From Methanocaldococcus lauensis (GTDB taxonomy: Archaea; AGJL01; Methanococci; Methanococcales; Methanocaldococcaceae): DNA of 64,000 bases. The translations under genes and the position numbers were made by a program. Shown piece after piece: positions 15,801 to 24,438 of the stretch (within the stretch, counting starts at the first letter, position 1; every line of letters begins with the position of its first letter). The stretch covers positions 992,001 to 1,056,000 of the forward strand of contig LR792634.1 in assembly GCA_902827205.1 (NCBI GenBank). Direction: 5' to 3'. The notes beneath the pieces were generated by a model. That model ran no database searches, was not told where the DNA came from, and worked only from the letters and a program-made list of their open reading frames with translations.

Positions 15801-16694
15801 ATAATTAAAAAACTAATTGAAAGTTTAAAACAGGCACAAGATGAAGATTTTAAAATATTAAAAATTATAGAACTGTCAATGAGATATCATGAGTGGGTGC
15901 CATTAGATGAGATAGTTAGAAAAGCAAAGATGCCAGAAAAGGATGTGTTGTATAGATTAAAAAGATTAAATAAATTTGGATTTGTTGTTAGAAGCACATA
16001 TGGTTATGCTGTATCAATGGGAGGTTATGATGCCTTAGCTGTAAATGCGTTTGTTAAAAAGGGTATTTTAAAGGCAATAGGCAATAAGTTGGGAGTTGGT
16101 AAGGAGGGGGATGTTTATAATGTATTGTTAGAAGATGAAAGAGAGGCTGTTTTAAAATTCCATAAGCATGGTAGGACGTGCTTTACAAGAGGAAAGAGAT
16201 ATAGGGGATATTTAGCTGATAAACATCATATAAGCTGGCTCTATGTTTCAAGATTAACAGCTCAACAAGAATTTGAGATTTTAAATGAACTTTTCCCAGT
16301 AGTTAAAGTCCCTGAACCAATAGAATGGAATAGGCATGCTATAATTATGGGCAAAGTCGTTGGTGAAGAGTTAAAGAGATTAGATTTATCTAAATTTATG
16401 AGTAAAGAGGAAATTAAAGATTTATTCTGGAAGATTATTGAAGAGGTTAAAAAAGCTTATGAAATTGGCTATATACATGGTGATTTGAGTGAATTCAACA
16501 TCTTATTAGATGAGAGTGGAGATTTTGTTATTATAGATTGGCCTCAAGCTATCCCTATACATCATCCAGATGCTGAATTCTACTTAAAGAGAGATATTTG
16601 GAATGTAATAAGATACTTCAAAAAGTATAAGATTGATAAAGAGGATGAAAATATTAATGTAGATTATATTCACAAATACATAACTGGAAAATAA
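15801..16694 (+). CDS. rio2: RIO2-type serine/threonine protein kinase
   Basis: RIO2 acts in late small-subunit ribosome maturation. The N-terminal winged helix (WVPLDEIVRKAKMPEKDVLYRLKRL, in two parts) precedes an atypical kinase: the P-loop GVGKEGDVYNVL, catalytic IHGDLSEFNILL, and the metal-binding IIDWPQAIPIHHP. The conventional first ATG at 15879 lacks a ribosome binding site and cuts off the first helices of the winged domain. The frame is open upstream to 15801, where ATA (15801) or ATT (15804) follows a strong GGAGGGG (15788-15794), giving an N-terminus IKKLIESLKQAQDEDFKIL that fits RIO2. I therefore place the start at 15801. Confidence 0.85.
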   Translation: MIKKLIESLKQAQDEDFKILKIIELSMRYHEWVPLDEIVRKAKMPEKDVLYRLKRLNKFGFVVRSTYGYAVSMGGYDALAVNAFVKKGILKAIGNKLGVGKEGDVYNVLLEDEREAVLKFHKHGRTCFTRGKRYRGYLADKHHISWLYVSRLTAQQEFEILNELFPVVKVPEPIEWNRHAIIMGKVVGEELKRLDLSKFMSKEEIKDLFWKIIEEVKKAYEIGYIHGDLSEFNILLDESGDFVIIDWPQAIPIHHPDAEFYLKRDIWNVIRYFKKYKIDKEDENINVDYIHKYITGK

Positions 16695-16717
16695 AGTATT
16701 AAAAAAGAGTGATTTCT

Positions 16718-16999
16718 ATGAATGTTAGAGAAATTAAAATAAAAATTATTCCAATTTTATTAAAGCATGGAGTTAAAAGGGCATCAATATTCGGTAGTTA
16801 TGCAAGGGGGGAGCATAAAGAAACATCAGATGTGGATATTTTAGTAGAATTTGGAGAAGGAAAAAGTTTATTAGATTTGGTTAGATTAAAATATGAACTT
16901 GAAGAGGTTTTAGGAAAAAAAGTTGATTTATTAACTTATAATTCAATTCATCCCCTCTTAAAAGATAGAATTTTAAAAGAAGCGGTGGATATATTATGA
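16718..16999 (+). CDS. MNT-type nucleotidyltransferase (antitoxin of a HepT/MNT pair)
   Basis: A minimal nucleotidyltransferase of about 93 residues with the family motif IFGSYARGEHKETSDVDILVEF (GS-x9-DxD) split here as GSYARGEHK and SDVDILVEF, followed by KYELEEVLGKKVDLLTY. Such proteins neutralise HepT RNases by AMPylating a tyrosine in the toxin. ATG 16718 follows GTGATT. Its stop region overlaps the ATG of the hepT gene by four bases, the usual operon form. Because the hepT gene is disrupted, this antitoxin appears to be left without its toxin. Confidence 0.85.
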   Translation: MNVREIKIKIIPILLKHGVKRASIFGSYARGEHKETSDVDILVEFGEGKSLLDLVRLKYELEEVLGKKVDLLTYNSIHPLLKDRILKEAVDIL

Positions 17000-17394
17000 A
17001 TAAGGATGTAAAAGTTTATCTTAACCATATCTTAGAAAGTATTGAACTTATTGAAGAGTATACAGAAGATAAAAGTGAGGAAGAGTTTTTTACATCAAAA
17101 TTTTTACAGGATGCTGTTATTAGAAGACTTGAGATTATTGGAGAGGCTGTTAAAAACTTACCTACTGAATTTAAAGACAAATATATAGTTGTGTGCAAAA
17201 TGAAATAAACCTTAAAAAGGAAATTTTGAATGCCTTCCAAAAGGAAGGCATTCTTTAATGCCTTATTTATTATAAACACTTTTGCACACAACTATAATCA
17301 TATTCCATGGAGAGAAATTGCTGGAATGAGGGATATTCTAATTCATAAATATTTTGGAGTTGACTTAGGTTTAACTTACTTAGTATTTATATGA
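16996..17394 (+). pseudogene. HepT-like RNase toxin gene split by an inverted-repeat element
   Basis: The first part reads MNKDVKVYLNHILESIELIE and later DAVIRRLEIIGEAVKNLPTE, a typical HepT (DUF86) N-terminal half. After about 62 codons a 113-base element interrupts it. The gene resumes after 17296 with NHIPWREIAGMRDILIHKYFGVDL, which holds the toxin's catalytic R-x4-H-x-Y motif (RDILIHKYF). It then ends early (TYLVFI, stop at 17394), so the last segment is also lost or altered. Translation from the native start would run into the element and stop at 17208. The toxin is therefore inactive as encoded. Confidence 0.85.
17184..17296. mobile_element. Miniature inverted-repeat element inserted in hepT
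   Basis: Perfect 17-base terminal inverted repeats: TATAGTTGTGTGCAAAA (17184-17200) and its complement at 17280-17296. If TA was duplicated on insertion, the element proper is 17186-17294. An internal perfect hairpin, GAATGCCTTCC (17228-17238), AAAA, GGAAGGCATTC (17243-17253), lies near its centre. There is no coding capacity, so it would need a transposase in trans. TA target sites are typical of IS630/Tc1-type families, but I cannot name the parent. Confidence 0.8.
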
Positions 17395-17412
17395 ATAAAT
17401 AAAGTGAAATTC

Positions 17413-18354
17413 ATGAGTTTTGATAAACTTTGTGATGAGATTATATTGAACTATGAGGATGCTAAAGATTTTGCCTATATTCTAAAATTAGTCTATTTGA
17501 ACGAATTTGACAAATTTAAAAATATTAATCTTAAAAAATTTGATATCATTGAGAAAGATGATTTGTTATTCTATGGAAAGAATTATCCATTATTTAAAAC
17601 TTTGCTATTTTTTAATGAAATTCCTGTATTTAAGGAAGAGAAAGAGAGTATATTATTTTTAAAGAGTATTGGGCAATCTCCAAAAGATACTTTAAACTCT
17701 TTAAACTACAAGGAGAAAATAAAATTAGGTAATGAGTTCATAAAAAAATGTATCGGTATAGTTCCAAAAGAATATGTTAGGTATATTCCTTATTTGATTT
17801 TTGGAAAAGAGTATTATTTTAAAGAAATGAATTTAAAAGAATATGTTTCTGCTTTAAATGGAATGTACAAAATTGGTAAGAAAAAGAAAGTAAAAAAATT
17901 GATAATTAATGGAGAATTACCTGATGAGAGAGATATTAAAAAGTATAAGAAAAAATTGGCAAAGAAAATTATCTTATTTAAGAAAAAATTAGATAACTAT
18001 GAAATAAATTACTTTAACTTAAAATTTAATAACAAAAACTTTAAATGTCAGTATATTTATATTAAACAGTCGATATGGGATAAAGTCCTTGGTTTGTTTG
18101 GGGAAGGAATTGAACTAAAATATTATCCAACTTTGGTTAATATTGCCTATTCATATAAAAAAGTTGATTTTCTAAAACCATTTTTTATATTTGTCAATAA
18201 GGGAGATATTTCAGTTTATGCAAAAGTTCCAAAGCTAATTTATTTAAAAGATAACTTAACATTAAATTATTTAAATTTAAAAGGAAAATATGTATATTTT
18301 GGAAATTGGGATAATGATAAGTTTTATCACTTTATAGAAAAGGGAAAATTATGA
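17413..18354 (+). CDS. Uncharacterised protein
   Basis: A lysine-rich protein of 313 residues that I do not recognise. It has no signal peptide or membrane segment. The middle holds EYVSALNGMYKIGKKKKVKKL and a long basic helix (ERDIKKYKKKLAKKIILFKKKL); the C-terminal third looks beta-rich (FFIFVNKGDISVYAKVPKLIYL). A distant relation to RecJ/DHH proteins crossed my mind because of the ALNGMYKIG stretch, but no DHH motif is present. ATG 17413 follows GTGAAA. Its end overlaps the start of the next gene by four bases, so they are cotranscribed. Confidence 0.55.
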   Translation: MSFDKLCDEIILNYEDAKDFAYILKLVYLNEFDKFKNINLKKFDIIEKDDLLFYGKNYPLFKTLLFFNEIPVFKEEKESILFLKSIGQSPKDTLNSLNYKEKIKLGNEFIKKCIGIVPKEYVRYIPYLIFGKEYYFKEMNLKEYVSALNGMYKIGKKKKVKKLIINGELPDERDIKKYKKKLAKKIILFKKKLDNYEINYFNLKFNNKNFKCQYIYIKQSIWDKVLGLFGEGIELKYYPTLVNIAYSYKKVDFLKPFFIFVNKGDISVYAKVPKLIYLKDNLTLNYLNLKGKYVYFGNWDNDKFYHFIEKGKL

Positions 18355-18839
18355 AAACTTTATTATTGATTTTATTGTCTTTATTATTATTAAATTGTAT
18401 TTTTGGTTATTACTTTGGATATATAAAAGTAAATGAAAAGTCTCCTACCTATAAAAAAGGATTTTATATAAATGTTGAAAATTATACTTACAAACTTCAT
18501 TTTATTCATTATGGAAATATAAAAGAGAATATGCAAATAAATATTTATTTAAATGGAAAGTTAGTTTATTCTATTGATGACTCTATTGATGGCTCAGGAA
18601 GTTATAAGAAAAATGCTTCTATTGACTTAACTAATTATTTAAAAGATGGAGAAAATGTTTTAAAGGTTGAAGGTATAAATTTAAAAGGAAATGAAACTTA
18701 TCATCCTTATTATGTTTTAGATAATGTTGAAATTAAAGAACCAACAAAAAGTCCTATAAGTTTTGGAAGCAATGTTTTAACGTTAATTTTGATAGGTATT
18801 ATTATCTTTTATTACAGAAAAAAGAACAGTGAGTTATAA
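18351..18839 (+). CDS. Membrane-anchored surface protein of unknown function
   Basis: A 162-residue protein with an N-terminal signal peptide (MKTLLLILLSLLLLNCIFGY), a beta-sandwich-like ectodomain and a C-terminal membrane anchor (VLTLILIGIIIFYYRKK) with a basic tail. The ectodomain has three N-glycosylation sequons (NYT, NAS, NET) and the strand pattern INIYLNGKLVYSIDD ... VLKVEGINL, seen in Ig-like or galactose-binding-like folds. It starts with ATG 18351 inside the stop of the preceding gene. The role is unknown; orientation and position next to the glycan locus fit a cell-surface protein. Confidence 0.6.
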   Translation: MKTLLLILLSLLLLNCIFGYYFGYIKVNEKSPTYKKGFYINVENYTYKLHFIHYGNIKENMQINIYLNGKLVYSIDDSIDGSGSYKKNASIDLTNYLKDGENVLKVEGINLKGNETYHPYYVLDNVEIKEPTKSPISFGSNVLTLILIGIIIFYYRKKNSEL

Positions 18840-18891
18840 ATGTATATATTAAAAGAGAATATATTACAATAAATTTTATTAAATACTAAAA

Positions 18892-20097
18892 ATGTCACAA
18901 TATATGGCGTATATTATGAAAAAAATAAAGCTAATTATATTCCCGGGTTATTATGTACCACATATTGGAGGACTAGAGACACACGTTGATGAATTTGTAA
19001 AATACTTATCTAAAGATAACAATTATGATATTTATATATTTGCACCAAATATTCCAACATATAAAGAGTTTGAGATAAAATATAATAATGTTAAGGTTTA
19101 TAGATACCCTGCGTTTGAGATTATCCCAAATTATCCAGTTCCTAATTTAATTAATATTAAATTTTGGAAAATGTTTCTGAACTTGTATAAGATAGATTTT
19201 GATATTGTAATGACAAGGACAAGATTTTTTTCTAATACTTTTTTAGGTTTTATATTTGCAAAATTACGTCTTAATAAAAAGATTTTAATACATGTTGAAC
19301 ATGGAAGTGCTTTTGTTAAAGTAGAAAATGAATTTACAAATAAATTGGCTTATATTTATGATAAAACTATTGGAAAAATTATATTTAAAAAATCAGATTA
19401 TATAATTGCAATATCTAAGGCAGTTAAAGATTTTATATTAAAAAATTTTATTAAGGATAAGGAGGTTCCAATAATTTATAGAGGTTTAGAGATTGAAAAA
19501 ATGGAAAGCATTGAGGAAGATAAAGAAATTAAAGAAAAATTTAAAAATAAAATAAAATTATGTTTTGTTGGAAGATTATATAAGTGGAAAGGAGTAGAAA
19601 ATATCATAAAAGCATACATAATGCTACCAGAAGATATAAAAAATAGTGTTGTTTTAATAATTGTTGGCTATGGAGAAGATTTAAAAAGATTAAAAAAATT
19701 ATCAGAAAATTATTTAAATAATGGAATTTACTTTACTGGAAAGGTGGATTTTGAAAAGGCAATATCCATAATAAAGGCATGTGATGTTTATATACACTCT
19801 TCTTATAAAGGTGGGGGGTTGTCAAGCGCTTTGTTAGAGGCAATGTGTTGTGGAAAGGCAGTTGTCGCAAGTCCTTATGAGGGTGGAAGTGAGGTAATTA
19901 TAGATGGATATAATGGTATTCTCTTAAAAGATAATAGTTCAGAGCAAATTAAAGATGGAATTATTAAATTAATTAAAAATAAAGAATTAATAGAAATTTA
20001 CGGAAAAAATGCAAAAAAATTTATAAAAGATAATTTTAACTGGGAAAAATCAGTTGAAGAGTATAAAAAGATTTTTGAGAAATTATTGAAAAAATAA
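18892..20097 (+). CDS. Glycosyltransferase family 4 (GT-B)
   Basis: A GT4 retaining transferase that moves a sugar from a nucleotide donor to a glycan acceptor at the inner membrane face. N-terminal acceptor lobe: IIFPGYYVPHIGGLETHVDEF. Donor lobe: LCFVGRLYKWKGVENIIKAY, then the E-x7-E region SSALLEAMCCGKAVVASPYEGGSEVI. The length, about 400 residues, is usual. The start is uncertain: none of the ATGs at 18892, 18904 or 18916 has a clear ribosome binding site, so the message may be leaderless; MKKIKLIIFPG (18916) begins the conserved domain. It is followed by a flippase gene on the same strand. Confidence 0.85.
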   Translation: MSQYMAYIMKKIKLIIFPGYYVPHIGGLETHVDEFVKYLSKDNNYDIYIFAPNIPTYKEFEIKYNNVKVYRYPAFEIIPNYPVPNLINIKFWKMFLNLYKIDFDIVMTRTRFFSNTFLGFIFAKLRLNKKILIHVEHGSAFVKVENEFTNKLAYIYDKTIGKIIFKKSDYIIAISKAVKDFILKNFIKDKEVPIIYRGLEIEKMESIEEDKEIKEKFKNKIKLCFVGRLYKWKGVENIIKAYIMLPEDIKNSVVLIIVGYGEDLKRLKKLSENYLNNGIYFTGKVDFEKAISIIKACDVYIHSSYKGGGLSSALLEAMCCGKAVVASPYEGGSEVIIDGYNGILLKDNSSEQIKDGIIKLIKNKELIEIYGKNAKKFIKDNFNWEKSVEEYKKIFEKLLKK

Positions 20098-20118
20098 AAT
20101 TTAAAAATCGGGATTTAT

Positions 20119-21399
20119 ATGATAAAGAGATACTATAACAATTTAAAAGAAAAGATTTATTTGTTAGCAAAAAAATATTCAAAAAAATTAGAATTAGATT
20201 TACTATACTTTATAAAAGGTGGGTTTTGGTTAGGTGTTAATCAGTTTTTTAGTTTATTGAAAGGATTTATTTTAAGTATAGTTTTTGCTAATTGGTTGTC
20301 AAAAGAAGTTTTTGGTGAATATAGTTTTGTAATGACAGTTTTAGGTATTGCAGGGATTTTTGCACTTCCAGGAATGGGTGTTGCAGTTGTTCAAGCAGTT
20401 GCGAGAGGTTATGAAGGAACATATTTTAAAGCTTTAAAAGAGGTTTTTAAATGGAGTTGGTTGGGAAGTTTATTATTGTTAGGATTTTCCATTTATGAAT
20501 ATCTTTATGGAAGATTTAGTTTAATGATAATCTTTTTAATATTATCTTCCATCTTCCCATTTTATTCTATTTCTGGATTTTATCCAAATTTACTAAATGG
20601 TAAAAAGAGATTTGATATTTTGGCTAAGTTATCATCATTTTTTAATATTGTATCAATGATTCTAATTGTTAGTGTTGTATTTTTTACAAAAAGTGTATTT
20701 TGGATAGTTGTAATTACAGTGTTAGCCCAAATATTAATTAATGGATATTTTAGTTTATTTTATGTTAAAAAATTTGTTGAAAATAATGAAATTGATGAAC
20801 ATAGTATTAAATTTGGAAAAAGTATTAGTGGAGCTATGGCGCTTTCAAATATTGCTAATAACTTTGATAGTTTAATTATTGCCTATTTTTTAGGATTTAC
20901 GGATTTAGCTATTTTTAAGATTGTTACTTTATTACCTAATCAGATTAAGATGTTGGCAAATACTTTTACACCTATGCTACTTCCTAAAATATCTTCTCAA
21001 CATATGACTAAAAAAGATTTAATGAAACATTTTAAAAAGTTTTTTTTAATAGTAATTTTTTTAATTTTAGGTTATTTAGTTATTGCTCCATTTATTTTTA
21101 AATGGTTTTATCCTCAATATTATGACTATGTTTGGTTGAGTATGGTTTTTCATATGAGCTTTATAAGTTTTTTATCTGTTCTGCCATATAATTATCTAAT
21201 AAAAGAAAAAAAAGGTGAATTTCTAAATAAATATTATAATTATTCAGCTATTTTATTAATAGTTATATCACCTATGTTTATACATTACTATGGATTAATT
21301 GGAGCAATTAGTGTGAGAATTATATGTAGATTATTTGCATTAGTTATAATATTGTTTTTATTTTTTAAATATGGAACTGATAATAACGACAGTAATTAA
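20119..21399 (+). CDS. Oligosaccharide flippase (Wzx-like, polysaccharide biosynthesis family)
   Basis: A polytopic protein of 426 residues with about twelve membrane segments and the MATE-like fold of lipid-linked oligosaccharide flippases. Typical features are GGFWLGVNQFFSLLKGFILSI at the start, NWLSKEVFGEYSFVMTVLGIAGIFALPGMG split over TM1-2, and ALSNIANNFDSLIIAYFLG in the middle. It would move polyprenyl-linked glycan units across the membrane before transfer to proteins or polymers. ATG 20119 follows CGGGAT. It is 21 bases behind the GT4 gene and convergent with the long minus-strand glycan operon. Confidence 0.85.
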   Translation: MIKRYYNNLKEKIYLLAKKYSKKLELDLLYFIKGGFWLGVNQFFSLLKGFILSIVFANWLSKEVFGEYSFVMTVLGIAGIFALPGMGVAVVQAVARGYEGTYFKALKEVFKWSWLGSLLLLGFSIYEYLYGRFSLMIIFLILSSIFPFYSISGFYPNLLNGKKRFDILAKLSSFFNIVSMILIVSVVFFTKSVFWIVVITVLAQILINGYFSLFYVKKFVENNEIDEHSIKFGKSISGAMALSNIANNFDSLIIAYFLGFTDLAIFKIVTLLPNQIKMLANTFTPMLLPKISSQHMTKKDLMKHFKKFFLIVIFLILGYLVIAPFIFKWFYPQYYDYVWLSMVFHMSFISFLSVLPYNYLIKEKKGEFLNKYYNYSAILLIVISPMFIHYYGLIGAISVRIICRLFALVIILFLFFKYGTDNNDSN

Positions 21400-21481
21400 A
21401 TAAAAATAAAATTACGGATATATTATTGCTCCTATAGAACCTAATGTTTAAATGTTTATGTAATATATATCCAAAAATAGT

Positions 21482-22609
21482 TTATTTTTCATACTTCTTA
21501 AATATCTCTACTAATTTTTTTTCTAAGGCATCCCAGCTATATTTTTTTATAAATCTCTCTCTAGCTCTCCATCCCATTTCTTTAAATTCTTCGTAATTAT
21601 CTAAAACATACTTAATAGCTTCTTCCAATCTTTTTGGGTTATTTGGTTCTACAAGGTATCCACATTTATCTAATACAATGGGTATATCAGAAACCTTCGT
21701 AGCAATTATTGGTTTTGCCATTGCCATAGCATCAAATACTTTTGCAGGCATCTGGCCAACAGTTGAACAACTTTCTCGCTGAGGTATAACTACAACATCT
21801 GCAATAGATAATATCTCAGGAATTTTTTCAAAAGGTTGCAAACCAAACCATATAAACCGATCACCTAACATATTTTTGGCTTTATCTATTATATTTCTAC
21901 AATATTCGTTAGATGTGTCTATACCCACAATAGCTAAAATAATATTAGAATCATTGATTAATTTCATTGCATTTAATAAATCATCTATGCCTTTATGTGG
22001 TCGGGGAGTTCCAAAAAACATTACAATTTTTTTATTTTTTTCTATATGATACTTTTTTTTCAATTCATTACAATCATATTTTTCAGGATTAAACTTTTCC
22101 GCATCTCTACCATGCCATATAATAGTTCCACCAAATTTTTTCTGTAAAAAGCTATTTGATACTGTGATTTCATCTGCAAGAAAATATAATTTTTCAAAAA
22201 GTAAAATTTGCCAGTAAGCTAAGGATTTAAAACGAGAAAGTGAATTTTTAAAATTTTCTTTTATAAATCCCATTTCCCAATCATCAATATCTAAGATTAA
22301 AGGTTTGTTCTTTAAAAATTTTATTAACAAACCTACACCAAAGCTTGTATATATTGGCTTACTAGCATAAATTACATCTCCGTCTGCAAGGTTAATTAAC
22401 TCTTTAACATGCTTCAGGTTAAAATTACCATTAATTTTGACGGATTTGTAAGTAACGGTTTTATCATTAGCGACTGGTTTCCATATTCCGTTTCCAAATA
22501 TAGGTCCAATAATTTCTACTTCATAATACTTTTGCAGTATTTTAGCTAGGAGATATGCCCTACCAAGACAGTTACGTGATAAATCAGGTGTTAGTATAGA
22601 AATTTTCAT
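21482..22609 (-). CDS. Glycosyltransferase family 4
   Basis: A GT-B transferase of 375 residues: ISILTPDLSRNCLGRAYLLAKIL at the N-terminus (split), KIVMFFGTPRPHKGIDDLL in the donor lobe, then the nucleotide-sugar site around STVGQMPAKVFDAMAMAKPIIATKV where the family's second conserved glutamate position reads Asp. The ATG at 22609 lies at proper distance from GGTGA; the GTG at 22621 is part of that site. It is the last gene of the minus-strand glycan run, after the methyltransferase. Confidence 0.82.
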   Translation of the reverse strand: MKISILTPDLSRNCLGRAYLLAKILQKYYEVEIIGPIFGNGIWKPVANDKTVTYKSVKINGNFNLKHVKELINLADGDVIYASKPIYTSFGVGLLIKFLKNKPLILDIDDWEMGFIKENFKNSLSRFKSLAYWQILLFEKLYFLADEITVSNSFLQKKFGGTIIWHGRDAEKFNPEKYDCNELKKKYHIEKNKKIVMFFGTPRPHKGIDDLLNAMKLINDSNIILAIVGIDTSNEYCRNIIDKAKNMLGDRFIWFGLQPFEKIPEILSIADVVVIPQRESCSTVGQMPAKVFDAMAMAKPIIATKVSDIPIVLDKCGYLVEPNNPKRLEEAIKYVLDNYEEFKEMGWRARERFIKKYSWDALEKKLVEIFKKYEK

Positions 22610-22617
22610 ATCTATAT

Positions 22618-23292
22618 TCACCTTTTCTTTTTAGCAACTATTAAATATTGGTATGTTAAAAAATCCTTAACAATAGGCAATGCGAAATACTTTGCAAATA
22701 TATTTAAGGGATGAGGATGTTCAATAATACGATATTTCCTTTTAATTGTTACAATTTTTAAATCAGCATATTCAAATAACTCTTTAATATTCTTCAATGT
22801 AAAAAACCGCAAGTGTGTTCTATCATGAATTCCTCGTTCTCTATATGGCCAATAACCTTTAAATATTAAACTTAATATAGTAGTATAATGTCTAATATTA
22901 GGAATACTTGTAATAATTACACCATTTTTATTTAAATAATTTGTAAGATTTTTTAGTACATCCCAAGGATTTTTTAAGTGTTCTAAAACATCTGCTAATA
23001 TTATGCAGTCAAAGTAGTTTAAATCAAAAAATTTACTTAAATCAAGCTCTTCAATATCACCGACGATAACCTTATCTAATTTATCCTTAGCAATTTGAGC
23101 CATATGTTCATCTATTTCAATACCAACAACTTCTATTTCGTTATTACTTTTTTTTAATAGTTCTCCAAGAGCCCCTACACTACACCCAACATCTAGTACT
23201 TTTTTAACATTTTTTGGAATTATACTTAAAATATCTTTTCTATACCCAATATATGATTGATTAAAATTTTTATTTTCATATGGATTGCCCAT
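22618..23292 (-). CDS. SAM-dependent methyltransferase (class I)
   Basis: A protein of about 224 residues with motif I VLDVGCSVGALGELL, an acidic post-I residue (VVGIEIDEHM) and motif IV/V CIILADVLEHLKNPWDVL. This UbiG-like pattern in a glycan locus usually means O-methylation of a sugar or capping of a glycan, but the substrate cannot be read from sequence. ATG 23292 follows GAGGTG. A short 33-48 base gap on each side places it in the same operon as the flanking glycosyltransferases. Confidence 0.8.
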   Translation of the reverse strand: MGNPYENKNFNQSYIGYRKDILSIIPKNVKKVLDVGCSVGALGELLKKSNNEIEVVGIEIDEHMAQIAKDKLDKVIVGDIEELDLSKFFDLNYFDCIILADVLEHLKNPWDVLKNLTNYLNKNGVIITSIPNIRHYTTILSLIFKGYWPYRERGIHDRTHLRFFTLKNIKELFEYADLKIVTIKRKYRIIEHPHPLNIFAKYFALPIVKDFLTYQYLIVAKKKR

Positions 23293-23340
23293 ATTGTTAC
23301 ACCTCAATAGAATAATATATTGTTCTATTGTTCTAAGGCT

Positions 23341-24438
23341 TTATTTTAAAAAATAATAAATAATCTGTTTAGATCTATTTTCCCATGAATAATTTTTAAC
23401 CTTATTAAATGCATTATTTATCAATTTATTTTGTAATTCTTTATCTTTTATAAGTTTTTCTACTTTTAAAGCTAAATCTTTTTCATTGTCTGGTTCAAAA
23501 AATAAAACTTCATTATCATCCACAATTTCTCTAATACTCGGCAAATCACTTGCTATAATTGGTCTTTTAGATGCCATGTATTCAAATAGTTTTAATGGAG
23601 ATGTGTATTTTACTGAAATTTCATATTTGGAAGAATTTGGTATAACTAAAACATCCGATGCTTTTAAAAATAAAGGAACTTTAGAATTTTCAACAAAAGG
23701 TCTAAAAATTATATTTTTGTTTTTATATTTTTCTCTTAATTTACTAACTTGCTTTTCACGACCTCCAACTATTAAATAGACTATATGTTCTTTATCTTTT
23801 AGATGTTCATATGATTTTAAAAATGTTTCATATCCTTTCCAATTTTGCAAGCTTCCTATATATGATATTATTGTTTTATCCTTTGGTAACTTTAACATAT
23901 CTCTTGCCTCTTCTTTTGAAAGATTAGTATCAAATCTATTTAAATCCACACCATTAGGTAAAAATACCATTTTTGAAACATTTTTATTTTTTCTAAAATA
24001 TTCTATATTATTTGTATTAACTGTAATAACAGCTTTTAATGTATTTAAACAGTTTTTAAATAAAAGTAACCATAATTTTCTTTTGTTAATTTCATGTAAT
24101 TCGTAAATTACTTTCTTATTTTTAAAAAATTTTGAAACTAAAAAGGCAAATAGTAAATCTCTTGTATATATATAGTCATAATTATGTTTTATTATCAAAA
24201 ATCTTAAAAATAATAATAAACTTCTAAAGTAATAATTTACAAAAGGTTTTAAAGAAATCGTATTAAAATCAACATCTTCATTATAAACTCTTTTAATCGT
24301 GTTTTTATCACAATTAAAGCTCATAAGTGTAATGTCTTGCCCAATTTTTTTAAATGCCTTACACATATTCAAAACCTGAATTCTATTTGCACATGGTTTT
24401 GAAAAATCTGCATTATGAACATATAATATTTTATCCAT
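23341..24438 (-). CDS. Glycosyltransferase family 4
   Basis: A GT-B transferase of 365 residues. N-terminus: ILYVHNADFSKPCANRIQVLN. Donor lobe: IISYIGSLQNWKGYETFLKSY, ADVLVIPNSSKYEISVKYTSPLK (split), and FEYMASKRPIIASDLPSIREI with the conserved glutamate. ATG 24438 is used because the GTG at 24444 belongs to the ribosome binding site. Its start overlaps the end of the upstream GT4 gene by eight bases, indicating coupled translation. Donor and acceptor are unknown. Confidence 0.85.
   Translation of the reverse strand: MDKILYVHNADFSKPCANRIQVLNMCKAFKKIGQDITLMSFNCDKNTIKRVYNEDVDFNTISLKPFVNYYFRSLLLFLRFLIIKHNYDYIYTRDLLFAFLVSKFFKNKKVIYELHEINKRKLWLLLFKNCLNTLKAVITVNTNNIEYFRKNKNVSKMVFLPNGVDLNRFDTNLSKEEARDMLKLPKDKTIISYIGSLQNWKGYETFLKSYEHLKDKEHIVYLIVGGREKQVSKLREKYKNKNIIFRPFVENSKVPLFLKASDVLVIPNSSKYEISVKYTSPLKLFEYMASKRPIIASDLPSIREIVDDNEVLFFEPDNEKDLALKVEKLIKDKELQNKLINNAFNKVKNYSWENRSKQIIYYFLK

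Noticed and set aside
17208-17291. hepT frame ending VVCKMK as a genuine 70-residue protein
   Set aside because: The last codons come from the inserted element and the true continuation, with the catalytic motif, is on its other side.
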